Notes: generated from the sequence alone by a model not told the origin. DNA of 36,698 nt from Clostridiaceae bacterium (GCA_012840535.1 DULF01000217.1:1-36698), one strand, 5' to 3'. Numbered from the stretch's first letter, positions 9,901-18,202 are shown. A program made the numbers and translations.

Positions 9901-11220
9901 GCGACAGTTGCGGAAAAGACTGCCTATGGATTTGTAAAGAATTACCTTGACGAGAGGGGAATTGTTGTTACCAATACAGAACTAAACAGGCTTGTAGCAG
10001 GATGCTCAGGCGTAAAAAGAACCACCGGCCAACACCCGGGCGGAATTATGATTGTCCCCCAGGATAAGGAAATATTCGATTTTACGCCTATACAAAGGCC
10101 CGCGGATGATACTGAGTCAGACACAATAACCACGCATTTTGATTATCATTTCCTTCATGGGAGCATACTCAAGCTGGATATACTGGGCCACGATGATCCT
10201 ACGGTAATAAAGATGCTGGAGGATTTGACTGGGGTAAATGCCAGAACCATACCTATTGGCGAAAAAACGACCATGAAGCTGTTCAGCAGCACGGAACCCC
10301 TTGGAGTTAAACCTGAAGATATCAACTGTGAAGTCGGAACACTTGCCATACCGGAATTCGGAACAAAGTTTGTAAGGCAAATGCTGGTGGATACAAAGCC
10401 TACTACCTTTTCCGAGCTTATTAGGATATCAGGCTTATCCCACGGAACTGATGTATGGCTCAATAATGCACAGGACCTGATAAGAAACGGTACTGCGACC
10501 CTTTCCCAGGTTATCTGCTGCAGGGACGATATTATGCTTTACCTGATGCATGCTGGGCTGCCTGCCAAGACTGCATTCAAGATAATGGAAGACGTAAGAA
10601 AGGGTAAAGGGCTTAAGGAAGAATACGTGCAAATCATGAAGGAAAACAATGTGCCTGATTGGTACATAGAATCCTGTAACAAAATAAAATATATGTTCCC
10701 AAAAGCCCATGCCGCGGCATATGTAATGATGGCCTTCAGAATTGCATGGTTTAAAGTATATTACCCGGAAGCATTCTATGCAGCTTACTTTACCGTAAGA
10801 GCGGACGACTTTGATGCGGAGATGATGACCCATGGACAAGGGAAAGTGCAAAGCAAGATAGAGGAGTTTGAGAAAAAAGGAAACAATCTTACTCAAAAGG
10901 AAAAAAATGTGCTTACAATTCTTGAGGTTGCAAATGAAATGTACGCCAGGGGAATAAAATTCCTTCCTGTGGATTTATATAAGTCAGACGCAACAAAATT
11001 TCTAATTACACCCGAAGGCATACGTCCACCTTTGAATGCGCTTCAGGGACTGGGCGCCGCAGCGGCGCAAAACATTGTTGAAGCTCGCAAGCAAGGCAGA
11101 TTTTTGTCCCTTGATGATCTCAGGCTGAGAGGCAAGGCAACCAAGACTGTAATTGAGATACTCCAGCAGCACGGATGCCTGGATGACCTGCCTGAAAGCA
11201 GCCAGATGAGCTTATTTTAA
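6907..11220 (+). CDS. polC: DNA polymerase III alpha subunit, PolC type (Gram-positive)
   Basis: PolC is the main replicative polymerase of low-GC Gram-positives, with built-in proofreading. ATG 6907 follows GGAGGT at 4 bp. The 1437-residue protein shows, in order, an N-terminal domain, an OB-fold (~248-320), a PHP domain starting VELHLHTQMSSMD (~340), a DnaQ-like 3'-5' exonuclease beginning VVFDIETTGLD (~427) and ending SHHRAVDDSRTA (~565), a four-cysteine zinc finger (~911-944, CNKC ... CPNCG), the catalytic EPDIDLNFSG (~963-972) and a helix-hairpin-helix LQGLGAAAAQNIV (~1378). All key residues seen are present. It closes the run of plus-strand genes and is followed by a terminator. Confidence 0.98.
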   Translation: MTKSAALNQNNILDVFPQLSLNGGYAEFFKNVKVLGVNVFRKSKRLEIHIEAYTIIAASLLEEAENSINASLGFEEVEIKPKFKISGTVEEILNKYWDSIIYIVNKKVALSKGILSECGWVLEGQKLIVRLKTTGSDILKAQGCHDIIEGILKDSFSIELRVYFEDFEVDEEVNREYLEFKAKEELKALAVDESSQNCKVNGSNGKEHKKKNSNGSGNDVNIILGKNFSDTIIKMSEVNQDSGKVAISGDVFGVDFKEIRGGRYIFKFDITDYTGSLTVKFFVKKDEIERVSESIKNNACLKVRGEAQYDKFSREPVIMATDIVQIAKEEKLDRADEKRVELHLHTQMSSMDAVTPVKELVKRAAKWGHKAIAITDHGVVQAYPDAFAAGKEYNIKIIYGVECYLQDDEIPVVYHPNGYSVDKELVVFDIETTGLDAERDRIIEIGAVIIKDGKIIDEFSSFINPGIQIPRFIAQLTGITDEMVKDSPPVEAVLADFLDFAGDKPLIAHNASFDIGFIRYNARKIGRVLNNPVIDTLQLSRNMFPDLKRHRLNIVAKHLNIDMGSHHRAVDDSRTAAQIFIKCMEMLKEKDINTIDDLQKAFEGNNDFTKAETYHAVILVKNSVGLKNLYKLVSKSHLEYYYKRPRVPKSLLMTYREGLIIGTACESGELYNAVLNNRSEEEIKKIVDFYDYLEIQPLGNNQFLINRGVVNSVDTLKEINRKIVMLGEKFKKPVVATCDVHFMDPKDEVFRRILMAGQGYDDADNQAPLYFRTTDEMLEEFSYLGSEKAYEVVVTNTNKIADMIESIAPVPEGTFPPKLEGAEEEIKKLAESRAKEIYGEPLPEIVKERLEKELNSIINNGFSVMYLIAQKLVQKSLSDGYLVGSRGSVGSSFVANMVGITEVNSLQPHYICNKCKYSEFILDGSVECGFDLPDKNCPNCGEPLKKDGYDIPFETFLGFEGDKEPDIDLNFSGEYQPVAHKYTEELFGEGHVFRAGTIATVAEKTAYGFVKNYLDERGIVVTNTELNRLVAGCSGVKRTTGQHPGGIMIVPQDKEIFDFTPIQRPADDTESDTITTHFDYHFLHGSILKLDILGHDDPTVIKMLEDLTGVNARTIPIGEKTTMKLFSSTEPLGVKPEDINCEVGTLAIPEFGTKFVRQMLVDTKPTTFSELIRISGLSHGTDVWLNNAQDLIRNGTATLSQVICCRDDIMLYLMHAGLPAKTAFKIMEDVRKGKGLKEEYVQIMKENNVPDWYIESCNKIKYMFPKAHAAAYVMMAFRIAWFKVYYPEAFYAAYFTVRADDFDAEMMTHGQGKVQSKIEEFEKKGNNLTQKEKNVLTILEVANEMYARGIKFLPVDLYKSDATKFLITPEGIRPPLNALQGLGAAAAQNIVEARKQGRFLSLDDLRLRGKATKTVIEILQQHGCLDDLPESSQMSLF

Positions 11221-11251
11221 GTGAAGTAGTTGAAGTCACAAGTATTAAAAC

Positions 11252-11280
11252 AAAAAACAAGGAATTTTCCATTGTTTTTT
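11252..11280 (+). terminator. Terminator downstream of polC
   Basis: AAAAAACAAGGA (11252-11263) pairs with TCC-A-TTGTTTTTT (11268-11280) with one bulged A; the right arm itself forms the T-rich tail. The stem is AT-rich, and its symmetry suggests it could work in both directions. Confidence 0.6.
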
Positions 11281-11370
11281 CACTTTCTCATAGATATAAA
11301 AGTTGATAAGTAGGGACTATCCCCCATTTTTGGTTTACTGCATATTCTGGTATTGAAATGGAGGGATATT

Positions 11371-12459
11371 ATGTCAAAAGCACAGGTAAGACACATGTTT
11401 GCCGGAGGGAATACTTCTCTGGGCTTTTTCAGTTATTACGATTACATACTTCCACAGGAGGAAGCGGCAAGAATATTCATTTTAAAAGGTGGTCCGGGAG
11501 TCGGAAAATCAACGTTTATGAGGAGAATAGCCGGTGAAATGTTAACTATGGGATATGATGTTGAATTTATGCATTGTTCAAGCGACCCTGACAGTTACGA
11601 TGGAGTGGTAATACCTGAAATAAAGGTGGCGTTTATGGATGGAACAGCTCCTCATATGGTGGATCCCAGAAATCCCGGAGCAGTTGATGAAATAATCAAT
11701 CTTGGCGATTACTGGAATGAGGAAAAAATAAAACAACACAAGGAAGCAATAATGGAGAGCAATCTTGAAATCAAAAGGATATTTCAAAGAGCATACAGGT
11801 ATATAAAAGCAGCGGCTTTGGTTCACGAGGATACTGCTGAAATCAATAAGCTTGCTGTGGATACCGGGAGAATCAATGTCATTGCGGATACAATGCTGAA
11901 GGAAATTTTTGACGGCACTGAGATATCCGGTACAGGGGGAAGACAAAGACGCCTTTTTGCAAGCGCTATAACGCCGGATGGTATCAAGAACTATATAGAC
12001 AGTATACTTAATATGGAAAAGGTATACAGGATTATTGGCGAACAGGGCACGGGGGCTGAAAAAATACTTGAAAAAATAAAAAACAGCGCAGTAGAGAGGG
12101 GCTTTTACGTAGAATCATATTATTGCGCTTTGTATCCATTAAAACTTGAACACCTTGTGATACCTGCTTTAAGTGTGGCAGTTACTACAACCAATAGCTA
12201 TCACAGGGCAAATGTCGATACTTACAAGGAATACGACCTTAATGAATATGTGGAAAAATCCATAATTGCAAGATTCGAAAACGAGCTTGTCAATAACGGC
12301 AAAAAATTTGAAGAGTTGATAGGTATGGCGGTAAATACATTGGAAAAGGCCAAAGCAATGCATAAGCAAATAGAGTCATATTATATTCCCAATATGGATT
12401 TTGAAGCGGTGCAAAGACGTCTTGAATCAACCCTGGCGATGATTGTTAAGGGCATATAG
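11371..12459 (+). CDS. Duplicated P-loop ATPase-like protein (PRK06851-type), second P-loop degenerate
   Basis: A 362-residue protein starts at ATG 11371 after GGAGGG (11360-11365). Residues 40-48 (GGPGVGKST) are a clear Walker A. A second half starts near residue 193 and repeats the layout of the first: FAGGNTSLGFF at 10 against FASAITPDGIK at ~194, then VEFMHCSSDP against VESYYCALYP, then IPEIKVAF against IPALSVAV. The second P-loop reads GEQGTGAEK (223-231), with Ala and Glu where Lys and Ser/Thr are needed, so it should not bind nucleotide normally. I recall this as an uncharacterised Firmicutes ATPase family; the name is from memory. It converges on the minus-strand gene at 12552, with a palindrome between them. 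Confidence 0.75.
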   Translation: MSKAQVRHMFAGGNTSLGFFSYYDYILPQEEAARIFILKGGPGVGKSTFMRRIAGEMLTMGYDVEFMHCSSDPDSYDGVVIPEIKVAFMDGTAPHMVDPRNPGAVDEIINLGDYWNEEKIKQHKEAIMESNLEIKRIFQRAYRYIKAAALVHEDTAEINKLAVDTGRINVIADTMLKEIFDGTEISGTGGRQRRLFASAITPDGIKNYIDSILNMEKVYRIIGEQGTGAEKILEKIKNSAVERGFYVESYYCALYPLKLEHLVIPALSVAVTTTNSYHRANVDTYKEYDLNEYVEKSIIARFENELVNNGKKFEELIGMAVNTLEKAKAMHKQIESYYIPNMDFEAVQRRLESTLAMIVKGI

Positions 12460-12485
12460 AATAATTTGTTAAGTTGTCAGGGGTT

Positions 12486-12544
12486 GTCATGGTTGTTCTT
12501 TTGACAACTTTTGGCAAAGTTGTCAAAAGAACCGTCCCCATGAC
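12486..12544. repeat. Long REP-like palindrome between convergent genes
   Basis: A perfect 17-bp inverted repeat has arms 12495-12511 (GTTCTTTTGACAACTTT) and 12516-12532 around a TGGC loop. An outer 7-bp pair, GTCATGG (12486-12492) and CCATGAC (12538-12544), encloses it. It lies between the ends of two convergent genes and may act as a bidirectional terminator, but its length and the flanking GTCCCC suggest a dispersed REP-type element. Confidence 0.75.
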
Positions 12545-12551
12545 TCATTTC

Positions 12552-14435
12552 TCATCTTTTCAACCCGTTCTTTTGGATTATCAGGTCCGAAATGAACAAT
12601 TCTCTCTGGAGAGCCGAAACTTCTTTTTCATACTCTTCAGGCTGCAATTCCTTTCCAGTATTTATATCGAAAGCAGTTCTGAGTCCGCTGAGGTAAATAT
12701 ATTTGTCTGTTACCACTGAAGAGTTGCGCAGTACGGCATAACCGTATTCAGTGTTGAACAAATCTTTGCCTATTGCATAAGGAGCATCAAAGCCCATAAG
12801 ATTGGCAACTGTCGGAAGAATATCTATTTCGCCGCCTGTTACAGTGAATACTTTGCCGTTCTCCAAACCTGGGTAGTGAATCAGACACGGAACCCTTTGC
12901 AGTTTAGCCCAGTTAAAATCGCTGTATTCCACACCAAGGAACTCCATAAGCTGTTCTGAATAGTCTTTTGGTACGGCCATATGGTCTCCGTATATTACCA
13001 GGAGAGTATCTTCATATAGCCCGCGTTCCTTTAATTCCTCTATAAAACGTCCAAGGGCGTAATCAGCATAGTTTATGGCTTTAAGATAATAGCCGAGGAA
13101 CTGGCCTTCATACTTACCCACGTCGAAATCATAGGTTTCGAAGAACTCATACTTGAACGGGAAATGGCTCGAAAGTGTTATAAAGAATCCATAAAAAGGC
13201 TTTGATGTATCTATTCTGTCAAGAGACTGCCTGAAAAACGAAGCATCCCCAAGTCCCCATCCTATATACTCGTCGAGAACATAGTCATTATTGCTTACAA
13301 AAGTGTCAAATCCAAGTGCCTTGTAAGCCACATTCCTGTTCCAGAAAGTCGGGTTGTTTGCATGGAATACATAGGTACCATATCCCTGCTGTTTTAATAT
13401 ATTGCCCAGGGAATGGTAAGTGTTGTTCGGGAATCTGAAGTATGCACAGCCTTCCTTTGCCGGATATAAGGATGCATTGACAAGCAATTCAGCATCGGCA
13501 GTGTTTCCTCCGCCGATCTGGTAATAAAAATTATCAAAATAAGCGCTTTCTTTGATAAGTTTGTTCAGGTTAGGCGTAATCTCTTCTCCTTTATCCGTCT
13601 TCCTGTTTATAACAAAGTGCTGCAGGGCTTCGACCTGCACGAGAATAAGGTTTTTGCCTTTTGCAATTCCCCTGTGTTTATCAGAAGATTTGGGTTTATT
13701 CTTAAAGAATTCGTCAATTGTAGCACGTTCTTTTGAAGAAAGTGTCCTGTTAGTTAGCAAATTCTCCTTGACAAACCTTTTTATGTCGTAGTAATGGAAA
13801 TATTTTATACCAAGATATCTTGCTACATAATTGTTGTCATAGGGAAATATTGAAGTGTCAACATTGTTGTAAGCAATTTTAAATACTGTAAGACCAACCG
13901 CGAATACGAGGAGAGCCGTTATTGCACGGTATTTTAATTTAAACAGGGACATTTTATCCTTGCCGGTTCTTCTTAAAGCATAAAGAATGACAGCCAGAAA
14001 CGGGAAGTCAGCAAAATAAACAAGGTCTTTTATTTTAATAAGACTTATAATACTATCCCCAACTGAGCCTACCAGCCTTATCTGGTATAGGACGGGGATG
14101 GTAATGGCACTGTAATAGTAACGATAATAGATAGTATCGGCAAATATTAAAAGTGAAAGAAACACATCAAAAATCAGCAACGCTATTCTTCTCTTTTTGT
14201 TAAATGCAAGTATGAATATTGATACAATAATAAGCAGAGTACCGAATGTACCCATCATTGTGTAAGCGTTGTTCAGTGTTAAAAAAGGCCTGCTGTTGAG
14301 CCTTGTAGTAAACTGAAAATAAAAGCATTTTATCATTAAAGCACCGATGACCGCCAACCAGAATACAACCTCAACGATAAAAGCCGTTGTTATTGAATTT
14401 TTTACGCTTTTAAAAGCTTTGTTTTTTTTTCGCAC
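12552..14435 (-). CDS. LTA synthase family membrane sulfatase-fold protein
   Basis: LtaS-type enzymes polymerise glycerol phosphate from phosphatidylglycerol onto a lipid anchor outside the membrane; related proteins transfer phosphoglycerol to other glycans. The GTG at 14435 follows AAGGAG (plus 14445-14450) and gives 627 residues. About five N-terminal membrane helices (first ~220 residues) precede an outer sulfatase-fold domain. Active-site equivalents visible are Glu269 (VQVEAL), Thr312 (GGGNTADAE, the nucleophile position), Trp-Asn-Arg in NPTFWNR, His in TLSSHFPF and Asp484-His485 (YGDHM). All ligands look intact. The true product (lipoteichoic acid or a modified glycan) cannot be told. 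It is a single-gene minus-strand unit with its own promoter. Confidence 0.88.
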   Translation of the reverse strand: MRKKNKAFKSVKNSITTAFIVEVVFWLAVIGALMIKCFYFQFTTRLNSRPFLTLNNAYTMMGTFGTLLIIVSIFILAFNKKRRIALLIFDVFLSLLIFADTIYYRYYYSAITIPVLYQIRLVGSVGDSIISLIKIKDLVYFADFPFLAVILYALRRTGKDKMSLFKLKYRAITALLVFAVGLTVFKIAYNNVDTSIFPYDNNYVARYLGIKYFHYYDIKRFVKENLLTNRTLSSKERATIDEFFKNKPKSSDKHRGIAKGKNLILVQVEALQHFVINRKTDKGEEITPNLNKLIKESAYFDNFYYQIGGGNTADAELLVNASLYPAKEGCAYFRFPNNTYHSLGNILKQQGYGTYVFHANNPTFWNRNVAYKALGFDTFVSNNDYVLDEYIGWGLGDASFFRQSLDRIDTSKPFYGFFITLSSHFPFKYEFFETYDFDVGKYEGQFLGYYLKAINYADYALGRFIEELKERGLYEDTLLVIYGDHMAVPKDYSEQLMEFLGVEYSDFNWAKLQRVPCLIHYPGLENGKVFTVTGGEIDILPTVANLMGFDAPYAIGKDLFNTEYGYAVLRNSSVVTDKYIYLSGLRTAFDINTGKELQPEEYEKEVSALQRELFISDLIIQKNGLKR

Positions 14436-14455
14436 TATAATTGTCTCCTTCCAAA

Positions 14456-14471
14456 TATATGCAAGCATATA
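14456..14471. promoter_or_regulatory. Operator-like palindrome upstream of the LTA synthase-like gene
   Basis: TATATGC-AA-GCATATA is a perfect 7-bp inverted repeat with a 2-bp centre. It lies in the leader of the minus-strand gene, between its ribosome binding site (14445-14450) and the -10 box (14525-14530). It could bind a dimeric regulator; AT-rich composition makes chance possible. Confidence 0.35.
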
Positions 14472-14524
14472 ACCAGGCAAATTTTTTGATGGATGATTTA
14501 AAAAAGCATCATCACATGGATTTT

Positions 14525-14553
14525 ATTTTAACGCAAATAATTTTTACTTTCAA
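14525..14553 (-). promoter_or_regulatory. Sigma-A-like promoter for the LTA synthase-like gene
   Basis: On the minus strand TTGAAA (plus 14548-14553) and TAAAAT (plus 14525-14530) are 17 bp apart, giving a leader of about 85 nt before the GTG at 14435. From 14554 to 14704 the plus strand holds only AT-rich DNA in which I see no gene, MurA remnant or clear signal. Confidence 0.5.
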
Positions 14554-14704
14554 CCTTAATAAAACTGTACATTCCGGCACTTACTCAAGAGGATGCGCAA
14601 TGTATATTACTTTAATGATATATTTACCAATTATTAATTGCTGCTTGATTTTTGAAATGATAAAATATAAGAAGATACATAGATATTAAAATAAGGATTA
14701 TTAA

Positions 14705-15661
14705 AAAGAACTTTTTGACAATAAGGTAACACACCCAGGTGGGTGTGAAATAGGCCCAAGACCCATTGATTTGCACCTCAAGGCGCTTAGAAACATGGGT
14801 GCGAGAATACAGGATGCCCATAGAGGGTTTATTTATTGTGAAGCCGAGGAGCTGAAAGGATGCGATATACAGCTGGATTATCCGAGTGTAGGGGCAACGG
14901 AAAACATTATGCTGGCTTCAGTTTTTGCTGAAGGTGAGACTTGTATAAGGAATGCAGCGAAAGAACCTGAGATTGTAGACCTGCAAAAGTTTTTAGCCGG
15001 TCTTGGAGTTGAAGTATCCGGTGCCGGAACACCTGTTATCAGGATAAAGGGTTGCAAAAAATTGCTGGGAAATATTGAACATACTGTTATTCCTGATAGG
15101 ATAGTAACAGGTACATATATGATAGCTGCGGCAATTACCGGTGGTGAAATTTTAATAAATAATATTATACCTGAACATGTTAGTTCAATAATATCTAATT
15201 TAAGGGAAGTAGGTTGCAGAATAAATGTAATGGAAAATTCACTTTTTGTAGCGGGACCAACCAGACCTAAAGCAGTTGATATTATAAGGACGTTGCCTTA
15301 CCCAGGTTTTCCGACTGACATGCAACCACAAATGGTGGCTTTACTCTCGGTAGCAAATGGAACAAGCATAATTGTTGAAACTGTTTTTGAGAACAGGTAT
15401 AAGCATGTGGAAGAACTGCTAAGGATGGGAGCTAATATTAAACTGGAAGGCCGCCTTGCTGTAATAAAAGGGGTCAGGCAGCTTACGGGGGCAAGCGTGT
15501 GTGCGAGGGATTTAAGAGGCGGCGCTGCCCTTGTGCTTGCCGGGTTGGTTGCGGATGGTGAGACCATAATAAATGACATAAGGCACATTGACAGGGGTTA
15601 TGAAAAAATAGAAGAAAAGTTGGCCAGTATCGGCGCAATAATTAGAAGAGAAAACAACTAG
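14705..15661 (+). pseudogene. murA: UDP-GlcNAc enolpyruvyl transferase, N-terminally truncated
   Basis: MurA transfers enolpyruvate from PEP to UDP-GlcNAc, the first peptidoglycan step; the family has about 417 residues. Here homology begins abruptly at GGCEIGPRPIDLHL (14738), the loop carrying the catalytic Cys (Cys115 in E. coli), and continues intact to the C-terminus. Later motifs include GATENIMLAS, FPTDMQPQM with the conserved Asp, ENRYKHVEEL and DLRGGAALVLAGL. About 110 N-terminal codons are missing, an in-frame TAA stands at 14702, and the first usable start is a TTG at 14771 without a ribosome binding site, already past the Cys. The upstream DNA encodes no MurA-like sequence in any frame I checked. 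It is therefore either a pseudogene or an assembly or rearrangement junction. ftsQ follows 13 bp later. Confidence 0.85.
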
Positions 15662-15674
15662 AGAGGAAAGTTTA

Positions 15675-16520
15675 ATGGATTTACTTAAGATAAATGCTGA
15701 CTATGATTTAAAAGAAAAGAAACTGAATAAAAGAAAAAAGTTTAAAAAAACAATAATTTGGTTAAAACTTATATTGATTCTGCTGCTATTGGGTGCAGTT
15801 TTAGTCCCTCTGGCCCTTTCGCCGTTATGCAACATTTCAAGTATTGAGGTTCTGGGCAATAAACATTACAAAAGCAGTGAAATAACCAAGGTAACAGATG
15901 TTAAAGTGGGAGAGAACGGATTTAGAGTAATTGGCAGGAATATTTCCGGTTTGCTTACTTTTAGATATTATAAAGCAGAGACGGATATTTTAAAAAACTG
16001 TACTTATGTAAAGAGTGCTAAAGTGAAGTACAAAATGCCCGATAAAATACTCATAACAATAGAAGAAAGGAATCCAATGTGTATAATTCCACATCTTGGA
16101 TCGTACTTGATAATGGATGAAGAAGGGTATATTATTGATATTGTGGAAGATGAAAGGGAGGTTGGCCTTCCCGTTATAAAAGGGCTTAAAATCGAGAGCT
16201 ATAAAATGGGACAGGCATTGGAGCTTGAAAACCCTGATTCAATAGAAAAAATATATGATTTAATAACTGCGATCAAGAAATCAGACGAAAACAGTTTATA
16301 TAAATTGGAAGATACGGTTGACTATATTGACATAAGCGACCCGAAAAAAGTTTGTTTATTTGTTGATTCAAGGATTATTGCAAACCTTGGGGATTTAAGG
16401 GATTTAAACTACAGGATAGGTGTGTTGAAATATATACTTCAGAATAGTATAAAAGAAGAGGATAGGGGAATTCTAGACTTTACCTCAGGGGATAAACCTA
16501 TCTTCAGACCGGAAGAGTAG
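15675..16520 (+). CDS. ftsQ: Cell division protein FtsQ/DivIB
   Basis: FtsQ/DivIB is a bitopic divisome protein that with FtsL and FtsB/DivIC regulates septal peptidoglycan synthesis. ATG 15675 follows GAGAGGAAAG. The 281-residue protein has a basic cytosolic tail (~1-30), one membrane helix (~31-50), then a POTRA domain opening with ISSIEVLGNKHYKSSEI, followed by the beta domain with VKSAKVKYKMPDKILITIEER. This layout is diagnostic although overall sequence varies widely. It is 13 bp after the murA remnant and 11 bp before sbp, so it shares a transcript with them. Confidence 0.9.
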   Translation: MDLLKINADYDLKEKKLNKRKKFKKTIIWLKLILILLLLGAVLVPLALSPLCNISSIEVLGNKHYKSSEITKVTDVKVGENGFRVIGRNISGLLTFRYYKAETDILKNCTYVKSAKVKYKMPDKILITIEERNPMCIIPHLGSYLIMDEEGYIIDIVEDEREVGLPVIKGLKIESYKMGQALELENPDSIEKIYDLITAIKKSDENSLYKLEDTVDYIDISDPKKVCLFVDSRIIANLGDLRDLNYRIGVLKYILQNSIKEEDRGILDFTSGDKPIFRPEE

Positions 16521-16531
16521 GAGGAGTACAA

Positions 16532-16885
16532 ATGATACCGATTTTAGGATTAATTATAGGGATTTTAATTGGAGTCTTCTTTATACCTGTGAATATTCCC
16601 CAACAGTATTCCAATTATGTAGCTGTAGCAATTCTGGCGGCTCTGGACTCGGTTTTTGGAGGCATTGCCGCGTCATTGCAGGGGAATTTTGAAATGAAGG
16701 TATTCCTGTCCGGCTTTTTTGGCAACGCAGCTCTTGCAGCCGGGCTCGCTTATATAGGTGACCAATTAGGAATTCAAATATATCTAGCTGCCATTTTTGC
16801 GTTTGGAAACAGGCTGTTTTTGAATTTCGCAACCATTAGAAGAATTATATTGAATAAACTTTCAAAAAAAGATAATATAATGTAG
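16532..16885 (+). CDS. sbp: Small basic protein (Sbp, DUF1290 family)
   Basis: A 117-residue membrane protein with three to four hydrophobic segments, starting ATG 16532 after GGAGGAG. IPILGLIIGILIGVFFIP at the N-terminus, the YVAVAILAALDSVFGGIAA block and a basic C-terminus match the small basic protein lying just before ftsA in many Firmicutes. Its molecular role is unknown. Its position between ftsQ and ftsA supports the call. Confidence 0.9.
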   Translation: MIPILGLIIGILIGVFFIPVNIPQQYSNYVAVAILAALDSVFGGIAASLQGNFEMKVFLSGFFGNAALAAGLAYIGDQLGIQIYLAAIFAFGNRLFLNFATIRRIILNKLSKKDNIM

Positions 16886-16963
16886 GAGGCTGTCGAAATT
16901 CATACAGCGTAGTTAATATATATGTGTTATTTTTAAGTGCGGCCTTTGTTAGGGGGTTTTCAA

Positions 16964-18202
16964 GTGGGAAGTTATATTGTCAGCCTGGATATAGGAACTA
17001 CAAAAGTTTGCACATTAATTGGAAGAGTTAACAGGGCAAACCAGTTGGAAATTGTAGGTGAAGGCATAGCTCCATGTAACGGAGTGAAAAAGGGTGTAAT
17101 TGTTGATATTGAAAGTGTATCCAATTCTATAAGAGATTCAATAAAGCAGGCAGAGACCATGGCAAATATCAGTGTTGGCTCTGCCTATGTAAATATATAT
17201 GGAATGCATGTAAATGTCATCAATAATAAAAGCAGTATTGAGATTTCCGATAACAATCATGAGGTTTCTCCAAAGGATGTGGAGAAACTTTTATACAAGG
17301 TAAGGGATTTGGAAATACCTGAAGACTGTCAGATAATCGATATAATTCCCAGGCAATATATAATTGATGGGTATGACGAAATTATTGATCCTGTTGGAAT
17401 GGTTGGGTTAAGACTGGAAGTTGACGCTGATGTAATAATTGGGAAAATAACATCGGCACAAAACATTGTAAAAAGCCTGGAAAGGGCCGGCTTGAAAATT
17501 GACGGCCTGATAATTGAAGCTTTTGCAACAGGTGAACTGCTTCTTACGCCTGATGAAAAGGAAATAGGGGCCATACTTATTGATGTTGGCGGCGGTATAA
17601 CAGATATATCGGTATTTAAAAATAAGAGGCTGATTTTCTATGATTCAATACCTGTTGGAGGAGACCATATAACAAATGATATTTCAATTGGTTTGAAGAT
17701 TTCACATAGCGAAGCTGAAAAAATTAAAAGACAGTTTGAGCTTGCTCTTACATCTCTTATAAATAATGACCAGGAATTTGCCGTTAATACAATTGAGGAT
17801 AACAAAAGAAAGAAAATCAAGGTTTCTGAGGTCGTAGAGATTATTGAAGCAAGAGTGCATGAAATTTTTTATATTTGCCGGAACATGCTTGAAAAGGCAA
17901 AAATTACGATTGACGGCAATATGACTGTAGTGCTTACCGGAGGGGGTATTTCATACGTTGACGGCAATAAGCAGCTGGCGAGTGAAGTTTTTGAAATTCC
18001 CGCAAGAGTAGCTTTATATAGGTCGGCTTCGGTTTCAAAGTCTGAATTTGCTACAGCGGCAGGAATGATAAGGTTTGTTTCGAATACTTACAAAAGCGGA
18101 AACGCAGGAAGCAAAGTCATTCTTCAAAAGGGAAAAAATTCATTGAAGAAGCGGCCGGGTTTTTTCAAAAAAATCCTGAAATTATTGGAACGCTTATCGT
18201 AA
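16964..18202 (+). CDS. ftsA: Cell division actin-like protein FtsA
   Basis: FtsA tethers FtsZ filaments to the membrane and recruits late divisome proteins. The GTG at 16964 has AGGGGG (16951-16956) at 7 bp, preferred over the GTG at 16937. The 412-residue protein begins GSYIVSLDIGTTKVCTLIG (phosphate 1 loop of the actin fold), and has SVGSAYVNIYGMHV in the 1C region, LIDVGGGITDISVF (phosphate 2) and VVLTGGGISYVDG (adenosine motif). The C-terminus FFKKILKLLERLS is a typical amphipathic membrane-targeting helix. It is 282 bp from ftsZ, an unusually wide gap. Confidence 0.96.
   Translation: MGSYIVSLDIGTTKVCTLIGRVNRANQLEIVGEGIAPCNGVKKGVIVDIESVSNSIRDSIKQAETMANISVGSAYVNIYGMHVNVINNKSSIEISDNNHEVSPKDVEKLLYKVRDLEIPEDCQIIDIIPRQYIIDGYDEIIDPVGMVGLRLEVDADVIIGKITSAQNIVKSLERAGLKIDGLIIEAFATGELLLTPDEKEIGAILIDVGGGITDISVFKNKRLIFYDSIPVGGDHITNDISIGLKISHSEAEKIKRQFELALTSLINNDQEFAVNTIEDNKRKKIKVSEVVEIIEARVHEIFYICRNMLEKAKITIDGNMTVVLTGGGISYVDGNKQLASEVFEIPARVALYRSASVSKSEFATAAGMIRFVSNTYKSGNAGSKVILQKGKNSLKKRPGFFKKILKLLERLS

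Noticed and set aside
12474-12719. 81-codon plus-strand open frame after the ATPase gene
   Set aside because: It is formed by the palindrome and the antisense strand of the LTA synthase-like gene.
14441-14689. 82-codon plus-strand open frame upstream of the murA remnant
   Set aside because: It has no MurA similarity, no ribosome site and it covers the promoter of the minus-strand gene; composition is that of intergenic DNA.
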